This document shows, piece by piece, positions 50,132 to 60,500 of a DNA stretch of 62,881 nt. The position numbers and the translations under genes were made by a program. The notes below the pieces were generated by a model that saw nothing but the letters and a program-made list of their open reading frames with translations, had not been told where the DNA came from and searched no databases. Positions within the stretch are counted from its first letter, which is position 1; the number at the start of each line of letters is the position of its first letter. Origin of the DNA: CAYHSR01 sp043821725 (GTDB lineage Bacteria; Patescibacteriota; Patescibacteriia; Magasanikbacterales; GWA2-37-8); NCBI GenBank assembly GCA_043821725.1, contig JBDRCM010000012.1, positions 1-62,881 on the forward strand, read 5' to 3'.

Positions 50132-51205
50132 ATGAGTGAAAATTTGGAAAATTTAAAGGAAAAAATATTAAGCACAATGAAATTGCTTAAAATTGAGGAC
50201 CTTAAAAAAAAAGCAAAGCAATTGTCAGAGCAGATGAATGCAAGAAATTTTTGGGATAATCAGCAATTAGCTACCGCTATTTCACAAGATTATCAAGACA
50301 TAATAACTGAAGTTAATAAATGGGAAGATTTATTGCAAAAAACCAATGATTTGCTTGAGCTTTCGCAAACGCAGGATCAATCAATTGCCGATGAAATTGA
50401 ATTCCAATCATTGGATTTAAAAAAGCAATTTGAAGATTATGAATTTTTTCTGCTTTTAAACGGGCCTTATGACAAAAACAATGCCATTATTGCCATACAT
50501 GCCGGTTCAGGAGGAACTGAAGCCCAGGATTGGGCGGAAATGCTTTTGCGCATGGTATTAAGATTTTCAGAAAAGCAGGGCTGGAAAGCAGTAATAGTTG
50601 ATGAGTCGCGCGGAAGTGAAGCCGGATATAAGTCAGTTATGTTAAGAATTGCAGGGCGTTATGCATACGGATATTTGAAATCAGAGAATGGGGTTCATCG
50701 TCTTGTGCGCATTTCTCCGTTTGATGCTGAAAAAATGAGGCACACGTCATTCGCTCTTATAGAAGTGTTGCCTGAGCTTGAAGAAAGCGCTGAAATTGAA
50801 ATTGAACCAAAGGATTTGAGAATTGATACTTTTAATGCGTCAGGCGCCGGCGGGCAGAGCGTAAATACAGCATACTCTGCTGTGCGCATTGTTCACATTC
50901 CAACTAAAATAACCGTAAGTTGCCAAAACGAAAGATCGCAAAAACAAAACAAAGAAACCGCAATGAAAATTTTGATTTCCAAACTTCATCAGCTTGAATT
51001 GGAAAAGAAAGCGCAGGAAAGGCAGGATTTGCGCGGAGAATTTAAAAGCGCTGAATGGGGAAACCAGATCAGATCATACGTACTTCATCCTTATCATATG
51101 GTTAAGGATCATAGAACAGATTATGAATCAGCAGATCCTGAATCAGTTCTTGAAGGAGACCTGCTAAAGCTTAGCGAAGCGTATTTAAGATGGAAGAAGG
51201 AATAA
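50132..51205 (+). CDS. prfB: peptide chain release factor 2
   Basis: RF2 terminates translation at UAA and UGA. The recognition tripeptide SPF is at 195-197 and the catalytic GGQ at 240-242. Length 357 aa is normal. There is no in-frame UGA or frameshift site near codon 25, so the usual programmed +1 frameshift regulation is absent. The residues after GGQ (SVNTAYSAVRI) differ from the common HVNRTESAVRI. Presence of RF2 shows that UGA is a stop in this organism. Confidence 0.95.
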   Translation: MSENLENLKEKILSTMKLLKIEDLKKKAKQLSEQMNARNFWDNQQLATAISQDYQDIITEVNKWEDLLQKTNDLLELSQTQDQSIADEIEFQSLDLKKQFEDYEFFLLLNGPYDKNNAIIAIHAGSGGTEAQDWAEMLLRMVLRFSEKQGWKAVIVDESRGSEAGYKSVMLRIAGRYAYGYLKSENGVHRLVRISPFDAEKMRHTSFALIEVLPELEESAEIEIEPKDLRIDTFNASGAGGQSVNTAYSAVRIVHIPTKITVSCQNERSQKQNKETAMKILISKLHQLELEKKAQERQDLRGEFKSAEWGNQIRSYVLHPYHMVKDHRTDYESADPESVLEGDLLKLSEAYLRWKKE

Positions 51206-51210
51206 CAACC

Positions 51211-51828
51211 ATGATTGAATATTTAACGCAAAAGCAAATTGATTTGGCTGTTGAAAAAATCCAAAACGGCAAAATTTTGATTTTTCCAACTGAAACATCA
51301 TACGGCATTGGGTGCGACGCAACCAATCAATCGGCAGTCAATAAAATTTTTAAAATTAAAAAACGCGATATTGGTAAGCCGTTTCCAATAATAGTTAACA
51401 GCATTGCCAAAGCGCGCGAATATTTGCAGTGGAGCGACTTGCTTGATAAAATTGCAAAAAAATATTGGCCTGGAGCCCTTACTATTGTGGCGCAATGCCG
51501 TTCTGCAAAGCCGAAACTGGCAAAAGGAGTTGTTTCAGAGCAGGGGACGGTTGCCATTCGCGTCACAAGCGGTAAATTCGCAAGTCAATTATGTAAAATG
51601 ACCAATGTGCCCATAGTTGCCACTTCAGCGAATATCAGCGGACGCAATGAAATATATTCCATACAACAAATAAAAAAAGTTTTTTCAGATTTGGATTTTT
51701 TGCCTGATGCTATTTTTGATGCTGGTGATTTGCCTGCAAATTTGCCAAGCACCATAATTGCCGTTGCAAACAACAAGGTTGAATTATTAAGGCAGGGGGA
51801 TGTTATTATCCAAACAAAGAGGAAATGA
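51211..51828 (+). CDS. tsaC: L-threonylcarbamoyladenylate synthase (TsaC/Sua5)
   Basis: TsaC makes threonylcarbamoyl-AMP, the donor used by TsaD for t6A in tRNA. Typical motifs are IFPTETSYGIGCDATN near residue 24, KKRDIGKPFPIIV, PGALTIVAQ, VAIRVTSG and TSANISG. It has about 205 residues and no C-terminal Sua5 domain, so it is of the short type. The ATG at 51211 follows the prfB stop by 5 bases with AAGGA upstream; an ATG at 51190 inside prfB is less likely. The next gene overlaps its stop as ATGA. Confidence 0.93.
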   Translation: MIEYLTQKQIDLAVEKIQNGKILIFPTETSYGIGCDATNQSAVNKIFKIKKRDIGKPFPIIVNSIAKAREYLQWSDLLDKIAKKYWPGALTIVAQCRSAKPKLAKGVVSEQGTVAIRVTSGKFASQLCKMTNVPIVATSANISGRNEIYSIQQIKKVFSDLDFLPDAIFDAGDLPANLPSTIIAVANNKVELLRQGDVIIQTKRK

Positions 51829-52979
51829 AAAAACATAATATCAATCCGTATTTATCAATATTAATTGTTGCGTTCGCAGCTTGTTTTTGCGCTGTCATTA
51901 TTTATTCCCAGGTAATATCATCATCAGCGGATTTTGAATGGCTTGGATCTGAAAGTCAAATTGTTTCGCTTGCTTTGAACAAAAAAATTATTCAATCTAG
52001 AAAGCCGGATCCGATTAAAGTCAAAGGTTTGTATTTGACCGCCTATTCAGCCGGGAACAACGCGAAAATGAATGAAATAATATCTTTAATACAAGCCACA
52101 GAGCTTAACAGCGTTGTTATTGACATTAAGGATTACAGCGGATATGTGCTGTATGATTCGTCTTTGGCTTTAGTAAGCGAGCTTGGCTTAAAATCCCAAA
52201 GGATAAGCGATCTGCCATTGCTCTTGAAGACATTAAAGAAAAATAATATATATACTATTGCGCGGGTGAGTGTTTTTCAAGATCCTCTTCTTGCTTCAAA
52301 AAAACCAGAGTGGGCCATTAAATCAAAGCGCGGTGGATTATGGCGCGACCGCAAAGGACTGGCTTGGGTTGATCCGAGCTCTAAAGATGTTTGGGACTAT
52401 AATATAAGCATTGCAATTGAGGCCTCGTCAGCCGGATTTGATGAAATAAATTTTGACTACATAAGGTTTCCAACCGACGGACCTTTGGCTGATATAATTT
52501 ATTCAAATGACAACAAGAAAAAAAGATATGAAGTTATTGAGGATTTTTTTAAATATCTGTCAGTAAGGATGGCCGGACAGCGCGCATATATTTCAGCGGA
52601 TTTATTCGGACTTACAACAGAGCGTGGAGGGGAGGACGACATGATGATCGGCCAGCGGCTTGAAGACGCAGTCAAGTATTTTGATTATGTTTGTCCAATG
52701 GTATATCCGTCGCATTACCCGCCCGGCTATATGAATTTTAATAATCCCGCAGATCATCCTTATGAAGTGGTTTATCGCGCTATGAGTTCAGGTCAAAAAA
52801 AAGCTGATGGCAAGCGGGCTCAATTGCGAGCATGGATTCAGTCATTTGATTTGGGCGCTGTTTATGACGGCCAGAAAATTAAGGCGCAAATTGATGCGTC
52901 TGATGATGCTGGCGCAAACGGGTGGATATTGTGGAACGCGCGCAACTATTACAACAATCGCGGGTTGGCTGATGCTTAA
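51825..52979 (+). CDS. anchored DUF4015-type putative glycoside hydrolase
   Basis: A signal anchor (about residues 9-28) is followed by a domain of the DUF4015 (PF13200) type, a TIM-barrel family related to glycoside hydrolases. The motifs KGLYLTAYSAGN, VVIDIKDYSGYV, FDEINFDYIRFPTDGP and VCPMVYPSHYPPGYM are characteristic; the acidic residues in NFDYIRFP are candidate catalytic sites. Length 384 aa. It may cut cell-surface or extracellular glycans. The start overlaps tsaC by four bases and the end overlaps or abuts ksgA. Confidence 0.88.
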   Translation: MKKHNINPYLSILIVAFAACFCAVIIYSQVISSSADFEWLGSESQIVSLALNKKIIQSRKPDPIKVKGLYLTAYSAGNNAKMNEIISLIQATELNSVVIDIKDYSGYVLYDSSLALVSELGLKSQRISDLPLLLKTLKKNNIYTIARVSVFQDPLLASKKPEWAIKSKRGGLWRDRKGLAWVDPSSKDVWDYNISIAIEASSAGFDEINFDYIRFPTDGPLADIIYSNDNKKKRYEVIEDFFKYLSVRMAGQRAYISADLFGLTTERGGEDDMMIGQRLEDAVKYFDYVCPMVYPSHYPPGYMNFNNPADHPYEVVYRAMSSGQKKADGKRAQLRAWIQSFDLGAVYDGQKIKAQIDASDDAGANGWILWNARNYYNNRGLADA

Positions 52980-52989
52980 ACATTTTTTT

Positions 52990-53829
52990 ATGCTTACAAT
53001 TCCTGAAGTAAAACAACTTTGCGCTCAATACAAGTTAAAGCCGTCAAAAAACCGAGGACAGAATTTTTTAATAAATGAAATGCCTATTGAAAAAATGATA
53101 AGCGCCTGTGAAATTACAAAATCCGATACAGTTGTTGAAATAGGGCCGGGCTTTGGGGCGTTGACTCTTGCGCTGGCAAAAAAAGCAAAAAAGGTTATTG
53201 CATTTGAAGTTGAAAAAAAATTGCAAAATTACTGGGACGAATTGTTGTTTGAAAAATCGTCTTCAAATAATATTGAAATAATCTGGCAAGACGCGCTGGC
53301 TGTACTTGCAAAAAATAACAATATAAATTTGCCTTCCAGCTACAAGGTAGTTGCCAACCTTCCTTACCAAATTACTTCACCAATAATCCGCACTTTTTTG
53401 GAATCAGGCAAAAAACCAAAATCAATGACCATTATGGTGCAAAAAGAAGTGGCTGAAAGAATATGCGCCAGTCCGCCAAATATGTCTTTGCTGTCAGTGG
53501 CTGTCCAATTTTATTCCAATGCCAAAATAGTGGTTAATGCGCCGAAAACATTTTTTTGGCCTCAGCCCAAAGTTGATTCTGCTGTAATCAAATTGGATAA
53601 TATTCAAAAAAAGCATAATATTGATGAAAAAAAGTTTTTCAAAGTGGTTAGGGCCGGGTTTGCCAACAAGCGAAAAAAATTATCAAGCAACTTATCCGGC
53701 TTGTTAAATATTTACGATAAATCAATTGTTTCAAGCGCTTTTGAAAAAGCCAAGCTCAACGCTAATGTTCGCGCTCAAGAATTATCTGTGGAACAATGGA
53801 TTGAACTTGTTATCCACAGTGGCGTTTAA
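52990..53829 (+). CDS. ksgA: 16S rRNA dimethyladenosine transferase KsgA
   Basis: KsgA dimethylates two adjacent adenines at the 3' end of 16S rRNA. The 279 residues show the N-terminal motif NRGQNFLIN (usually LGQNFL), the SAM site VEIGPGFGALTLAL near residue 52, and the catalytic NLPYQITSPII near residue 124. The C-terminal domain is typical. The ATG at 52990 is used; an ATG at 52972 overlapping the upstream gene by eight bases is an alternative. Confidence 0.95.
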   Translation: MLTIPEVKQLCAQYKLKPSKNRGQNFLINEMPIEKMISACEITKSDTVVEIGPGFGALTLALAKKAKKVIAFEVEKKLQNYWDELLFEKSSSNNIEIIWQDALAVLAKNNNINLPSSYKVVANLPYQITSPIIRTFLESGKKPKSMTIMVQKEVAERICASPPNMSLLSVAVQFYSNAKIVVNAPKTFFWPQPKVDSAVIKLDNIQKKHNIDEKKFFKVVRAGFANKRKKLSSNLSGLLNIYDKSIVSSAFEKAKLNANVRAQELSVEQWIELVIHSGV

Positions 53830-53868
53830 AGGTTTTTTGTGATAAAATTAAGTTAAATAATACACAAC

Positions 53869-54507
53869 ATGGAGCAACAAGAACATCTAAAGCTGAAGCC
53901 CGAGCAAAAGATAGGATTTTTTTTATTGCTTGTTTTTGGCACTCTTTCCCTTGGGCTCGGCGTTCTGCATATCCGCAACACAATGTACAGGCCATTTGCT
54001 CTTAACAATTCTGTACCGCCTTTGTCAACAACAATCACGCAGGACCAATCGCATTTACGATTTCGCGATACTGACAATGACGCTGTAAATGATTTTGATG
54101 AACTGTATGTATATAAGACATCGCCATACCTTGCCGATACTGACTCAGACGGCATAACCGACGGCCAAGAAATAAATAACAATTCAGACCCTCTTTGTCC
54201 GCAAGGCCAGAGTTGCTCTAATTTTAACGCCAATGTTTCAATAGCGCCAACAAGTTCGTCTTACGCGATTTCCGCTTTGGGTGAGCCTCCAACAACCACT
54301 CTGCCTTTAGATCTTAACTCTGCATTAAGCGATCCGCAACAAGTAAGACAGCTTTTGCTTTCAGCCGGAATGGATCCATCTGCTTTAAGTGCGATTTCAG
54401 ATGTTGACCTTATGGCTTCAGTGAGCTCAATAATGCAGAGCAACAGCTTGAACTCAATGATTAACGCGAATAATGCGACTAATACTCATACTACAAGCAC
54501 TTCATAA
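53869..54507 (+). CDS. anchored protein with calcium-binding thrombospondin type-3-like repeats
   Basis: An N-terminal membrane segment (about residues 16-36) leads into an extracellular part with two tandem Asp-rich repeats, DTDNDAVNDFDELYVYKTSP and DTDSDGITDGQEINNNSDP, the spacing typical of thrombospondin type-3/bacterial Ca-binding repeats. The C-terminal 90 residues are Ser/Thr/Asn-rich with a helix resembling DPQQVRQLLLSAGMDPSALS. The giant surface protein gene starts 2 bases after its stop. It is probably a surface protein that binds calcium. Confidence 0.78.
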   Translation: MEQQEHLKLKPEQKIGFFLLLVFGTLSLGLGVLHIRNTMYRPFALNNSVPPLSTTITQDQSHLRFRDTDNDAVNDFDELYVYKTSPYLADTDSDGITDGQEINNNSDPLCPQGQSCSNFNANVSIAPTSSSYAISALGEPPTTTLPLDLNSALSDPQQVRQLLLSAGMDPSALSAISDVDLMASVSSIMQSNSLNSMINANNATNTHTTSTS

Positions 54508-54509
54508 AT

Positions 54510-57500
54510 ATGCTTTTAAAATATAAAAAAATCGTGTTAAGCGGGTTGCTCGGTTTTTTTGTTATTGCCACACTGGCTGGATCAGTGCTTTTTTGGATTA
54601 GGCCGTCAAAGGCATTTCCTGTTGAAATAACAGCTGATCTTCCAAATGTGACGGATAAAATTTTGGATCAAGTTAAGCAAGGGCTTGAAGTGGCGGTTAT
54701 GAACGCAGCAATTGAGATGCTTTCATATTTTACCCGCAAGGTTGCCTATGATTCAGCCGTATGGCTTGCGGCCGGCGGAAAAGGTGAAAGCGCTTTGATT
54801 TTTCAAGATGGATTTGATGAATATTTGTCAGATACGGTAGATGAAGCTGCTGGTAAAGCCATTGAAGAGCTTGGAAAGCCGTTTGGATTGAATTTGTGCA
54901 ATATACCTGATGTTAATATTGACTTGGCTTTTAGGGTTGGCTTGCAGAAAAAATATAATCCTGTTTCCAAGCCGGCTTGCACGTTTAATAAATTCAAAGA
55001 AAATTGGAGCGCTGATAATTTTAATTCAAAATATTCAGGTCAAGCCCTTGAAGACAGATTTAACGCATCAATTAGCGCTGATGACAGCGATCTTGGTTTG
55101 TATCTTTCCGCAACAGACAAAATAGATAACTTAATTTCTCAAAAAAATGCGGCTGCAACCTTGGAGCGCCAGGAAGGCGGAGGAGTGAAAGGAATTGAAA
55201 AAGTGATTTCTGGCGACATTTTAACTCCGGCTCAGGTTGTGCAGGAAGAAACAAAGAAATTGGGGCCAAGCAAACAACAAGAATCATCTGAAGGGAAAGT
55301 GGGCAGTATAATGGGCGCTGGCTTATTTGAAGTTATTCCTTCAACTTTATCAACATTTTTAAATACTTTTCTTGGAGAAATGATGAACAACTTCCTTACC
55401 AAGGGAATGTTGCCGTTTGGAATCGGATATGATGATGGAAGTGGTTATTCCTCAACTGTAATGTCTTATGGAGCCGCAGGAACGGTTGGAAATAGAAGGT
55501 CTGCGGAAAAAATATTCGGCGAACTTTTAATGCCAAAGCCAAAAGCAATTGACAGATACAATATAATTACGCAGTTCAACAGTTGCCCTTCTTCTCCGGG
55601 TCAGGACAACTGCATAATGGATGAACAGCTTGTTGCCGCAGTGCAGGAAGAGCGATATGGAAAGCCGATTACAATAGGAGAAGCTATGGATAAAAATTGG
55701 TTGAAAGGAAAGTATAAGCTTGTTCCGCCGGTAAATACAACTGACAATACTGATAAAACATGCTATCAGCGTGCTTACTGCTATTCAAATATAGTTAAGA
55801 TGAGAAAGGCCGGCATACTTCCTCTAGGGTTTGAAATTGCTGCTCTTAACAGCAATCCTGATACCCCTTGGACTTTGGAGCAGGTTGTAAAGGGGTTTAC
55901 TGATTGCAATTTTGCGGGTGATGGTATAACGGTAATTGATGACCCTGTTAACAAACCGTTTTGCCATTTGATTGATCCAAATTGGGTGCTTAAGGCGCCT
56001 CTTTCAAGATGCAATGCAATGGCATATACAAATAATCTGCTTTCATCAGCAGGCCCTGACAGGCAGGAAGAATGCGTTGATATGTCAAGTTGCGTTGGAT
56101 TTGACTCAAAAGGCAATTGCATTGCTTACGGATACTGCACACGCTATCAAAACACATGGCGCTTTGATGCTGACAAATGTTCAGAGCAGTTTGATTCGTG
56201 CGTTTCTTTTAAGGACAGCAGTAACCAAAATGTAAGTTATCTTTACAGAACTTTAGAAACTTATGGATGCAATGAAAAAAATATTGGCTGTTCATCCTAT
56301 TCTCTAAGGCAGGATTCAAACGGCAAATGGATGGAATACTCAAATAGCGAGCTTGAGGATCTTAGAAAAGGATATGTTGACAATTTGTCTGTAATACATT
56401 TTAACAAAAATGTTTCGCAGAGCTGTACAGGAAGCAATTCTGCCGGTTGTTCCGCGTTTAGAATCAATCCTCTTCCATCGCGCGGAAAAAATCTATTTTT
56501 GTATTTGACTAAAGCGCCTGACTACTTAAACTGCTATGACGCTGACAATTCCAAACAAGGAGTTCAATGGCCGAATGTAAAAGCTGATTTTGTCCGCCTT
56601 AATCCAGCAAAGGACTGTTCAAACTATGCAAGTCCGTGCATACCTGATGAAGTCAATTGCGATCTATATTCTGAAGTCAATGGCTCATCAGTGGATATTC
56701 CGGGAAAATACAAGCCAGCTGAAATTAAAATAGATTCTCAAACATCTGTTGCAATAAAAGTATGGAATGATGAATGCGACGCATCATGCGTTGGGTATGA
56801 TTCGTATAAAGAAATGGATAGTAATTATTCCAATGGCGTTGATTTGGCATATATTATTCCAACAACCTTGGCATCTTGTTCATCAAAGGAAGATGGATGC
56901 TCCAGCTTTACAAATTTGAGTACAACAACTGCCGGTCTTGAAAAAGTAGAATATTATACTTATGTAAGGCCGTGCATTAAGCCGGATAAAAATAAACAAA
57001 AAGTTTTTTATACCTATGAAGGGTCTTCTCAAGGAGGATACCAATTAAAGGTCTATACTTTAGAGCAGGCAAGCGATGGTAGTCCACAGCAGTTCTACCG
57101 CACATTGGCTGAAAAGCAATTACTGGATCAGACATGCACTGTTGACCTTTACAAAGCAGGCAAAGCTCCGGCTGATTGCAGGCAGTTTAATGATGATCAA
57201 GGAAAAGTTTTTTACAAGCATCGTTCAAGAACAATCATAGTTGATAATGCGTGCGTTGATTTTCGGTTGAATGATACAGAATTGTATAGAGAAACAACAT
57301 ACGATAATAATCAAGCCGGATGCGAGGCACAGAATGGGCAGTACAAAAACAATCAATGCTATTTGTGTTTTCAACAAGGTAAATTTGACAATGGAAGTTG
57401 CTTTTATCAAGGACTACCGTCTGGGGTTTTAAACAATGCAGGCAACAGTATTGCTTGCGACTCTTCAGTAAAGTCATGCAGGGGCTATAAAGGAAATAAC

Positions 57501-60500
57501 GCAAACACAGTACGAAATGTATCGCTTAATTCAGCGAACGCCACATCATTGAATTTTGAGGACAGTTCAACCACGCTTGCTTTGGAAAATTGGAAAGACA
57601 ACTTAACTTTTGGCCAGCTTGCTGTTTCAGCTGAAGCAACCTATGTTGGCGGGCATTCTCTTTCATATAGCACTCCATCCAGCAGAGGATCGTTTGCAAA
57701 AAATGATCTTTCAATGTATCCAAATTGGAGCTATACAATCTCGTTTTGGGCAAAAGCAAATACCAACCGCACTGTGAGCGTGGAAATGAAGAACGATGCA
57801 AATGTAATTTTAGGTAATGTCACTCTTACAACCGATTGGAATCTCTATAAGCTAGGACCTATTGCTCTTAAAGGCACAACAACCTCAACACAATTAATTT
57901 TTTCTTACGGAGATCCAAGCAATACAGGCACTACAATATATTTGGATAACTTAAATATAATTGAAGTAATAGGGCAAGTATATTTGGTAAAGGAAAAGCT
58001 TAACGTTCCTATGGCATGCGACAGTGTTCAAACTGACAATCTTCCGGGAGAGGGGCTTGGATGCACTGCTTATAAAAATCTGCGCAATAACACAGTATAT
58101 TTAACCGGCTTTTCCAACTTGTGTAGGGAAGGCGCAATTGGGTGCACTGCTTTGTATGACACATTCAATACGCCTGAAGATCCATATCCTTCAGTACATA
58201 ATGTATGGATGGATGCGAAAGGAGCCAGTCCAATTGACTTAACACTAACATTACCTGGAAATTTTTCAGCAAAATGTTCAGTGGCAAAAGACGCTAAGGG
58301 ATGTTATGTTGACGTAAGTAGTTATTCTTATAGTGGCACAGATTTGATTGATGATATATTAAAAGCAGGAGGTGCGCTTACCACTTCATCTGTATATATT
58401 GCGCCTGACACGCCATCATCAACACCTATTTATTTGATTGCAAATAAAAGCGCCACATGCAACGAGCTTGATCTTGGGTGCGTTTATGCTGGGAAAAAGC
58501 AATTAACTCCATCAGGCGCCACTTTTACCACCGGCTTGATTAAGAATGATCCTTCATCATATTCAAAATCGCTTTGCACTAATGAAGAAGTTGGATGCAA
58601 TTCATACAGTTCAGAACAGGGCAACATATATTTTAAAGATCCTTTAATAACAGGCCAGCAAGTTTGCAAATATCTTACAGATGTTTCAATTAGCGGGAAG
58701 AAGTATTCCGGATGGTTCTGGCAGGGAGTTGGAGCATGCGTAAATACATCAACTGCGTCAGCAAGCTCCAACAAAATATGCTCAATTGATAAGGATTGCA
58801 ATACAGGAGAGACATGCCAGAACAAGGACAAACAGCCGTGCTATCCTGACTATTTACAGGCAAATAATATGTATGGGTTGTGGTCTTATGGCAACAAGGA
58901 TAAATACAAGGGGTTTGTTGGGTCATGTCCGGCTGACCAAAACGGATGCACAGGATTCAGGGATCCAAATGACAATGACAAAACATATTATCTTTTGAAT
59001 AATACTAAAATAACAACGGCTAAGGCGGCGTGCACTGAAGGAGCAAGTTTGGAAAAGGGGTGTGTGCTTTTTGATCAAACATCAATTACAGCAATGAATT
59101 GGAACGCAAAGCTTACCTATGACTTAAGCGCGAAAAATAAATATGATTATGTAAAGCCAGTTTCAAGTTCAACAATAAACAATACAAATATAGTGATGAA
59201 AGTTGTGCGGGATAGAGAATGCGGGGAGTGGATTCAGTGCAGTAAATCACAGAGATATTGGAATTCAATTGAAAGCAAGTTTAAAGAAACATGCGATGTT
59301 GTTGGAAGATGCAATAAAGTTGATCCGTCAGTTGATAAGTCAGATATGACCAACTGTGGGAATTGGATTGAAAATAATCATGCTTATGCCAATAAAACAC
59401 TTGAAGCAACTGACTATCGTTCAAGGCCTGTTGATTGGGCAAGTATGGATTTTAGCGGATACAGCATTCTGGGGATGTATCCATTGGAGGAGCTGGAGCA
59501 GATAAATCTTGGTAATTCAAAAATTCCTGATTGGCGCCTTGTAAAGGTCATTAAAGACCCCAATGATAAGTGCGAGCTGAAGAACACGCTTGATGCAACA
59601 TTATGCGGTAATTATAATGAGGGGATATGTTATAACAAAATTTGTCTTCAAACACCATTTGGCACAAAAAAAGATGTATCGGATATAACAAATTTGTCGC
59701 CTGCGCATGAATGCAGGGCATATCCTGAAAAAAATGCTCCATTTCCAAATACTGAAGCCACGCAAAAATCACAGTCATATGCTAATGCTAACTTTTGCTC
59801 TGAAAATCCTCTGCCAAGCTCTATTAGAAGCATTTATAACGCATGCGAATGCGACTATGCAAAAGTGCAGTATGGAGACAATGCAACGACATATTGGAAC
59901 TATTATAATCCAAATTCAAGCGGGGATTTGGTTTGGTATAACAGTATATTTGGTCTAGATATGAATGCTCCAAAAGGAGTGCCCATAGGGGTTTGTTATG
60001 GTACAAAAGGACTAATATACGATGGAAATTATTGCACAATGGATGCAGATTGCAAAAAGCTAAGTAGCAGTGATCCGGGCCAGTGCTTGTTTGCCAGGCA
60101 AGAAGATAAGTTCGTTGGCTGGCGTGGATTCTGTTTGGAACATGACACTTCGCGGTCTTTGAACGCACAACAGCGTCTAAATCCGTGCTTAACTTGGTAT
60201 CCTGTTGACAATATTACAGGGGCTATTGATATAACATCAAATCCCGAAGCAGGATATCAAGTAAAACAGTATGGCGCGTATTATTGCGCCAATGCTGTTG
60301 GAAATTATCGTTTCTATAGCGATGATTATGAAAAAGTTTATAAACTGCTTGTTCAGGAATTGAAAGATATTGACGCGCACTGTTATAGTCATTCTGCTTA
60401 CTCCTATCCAGTATACTGCAATGGATATCAGTCTGGCGGTTATTGCCATCATGATGAAAGTAAGTATTTATATAAGTGCTATGATGTAAAAATAGAAACA

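Noticed and set aside
50132..50260. Programmed frameshift site of prfB
   Set aside because: The frame is continuous from the ATG with no early UGA, so the classical RF2 frameshift is absent.
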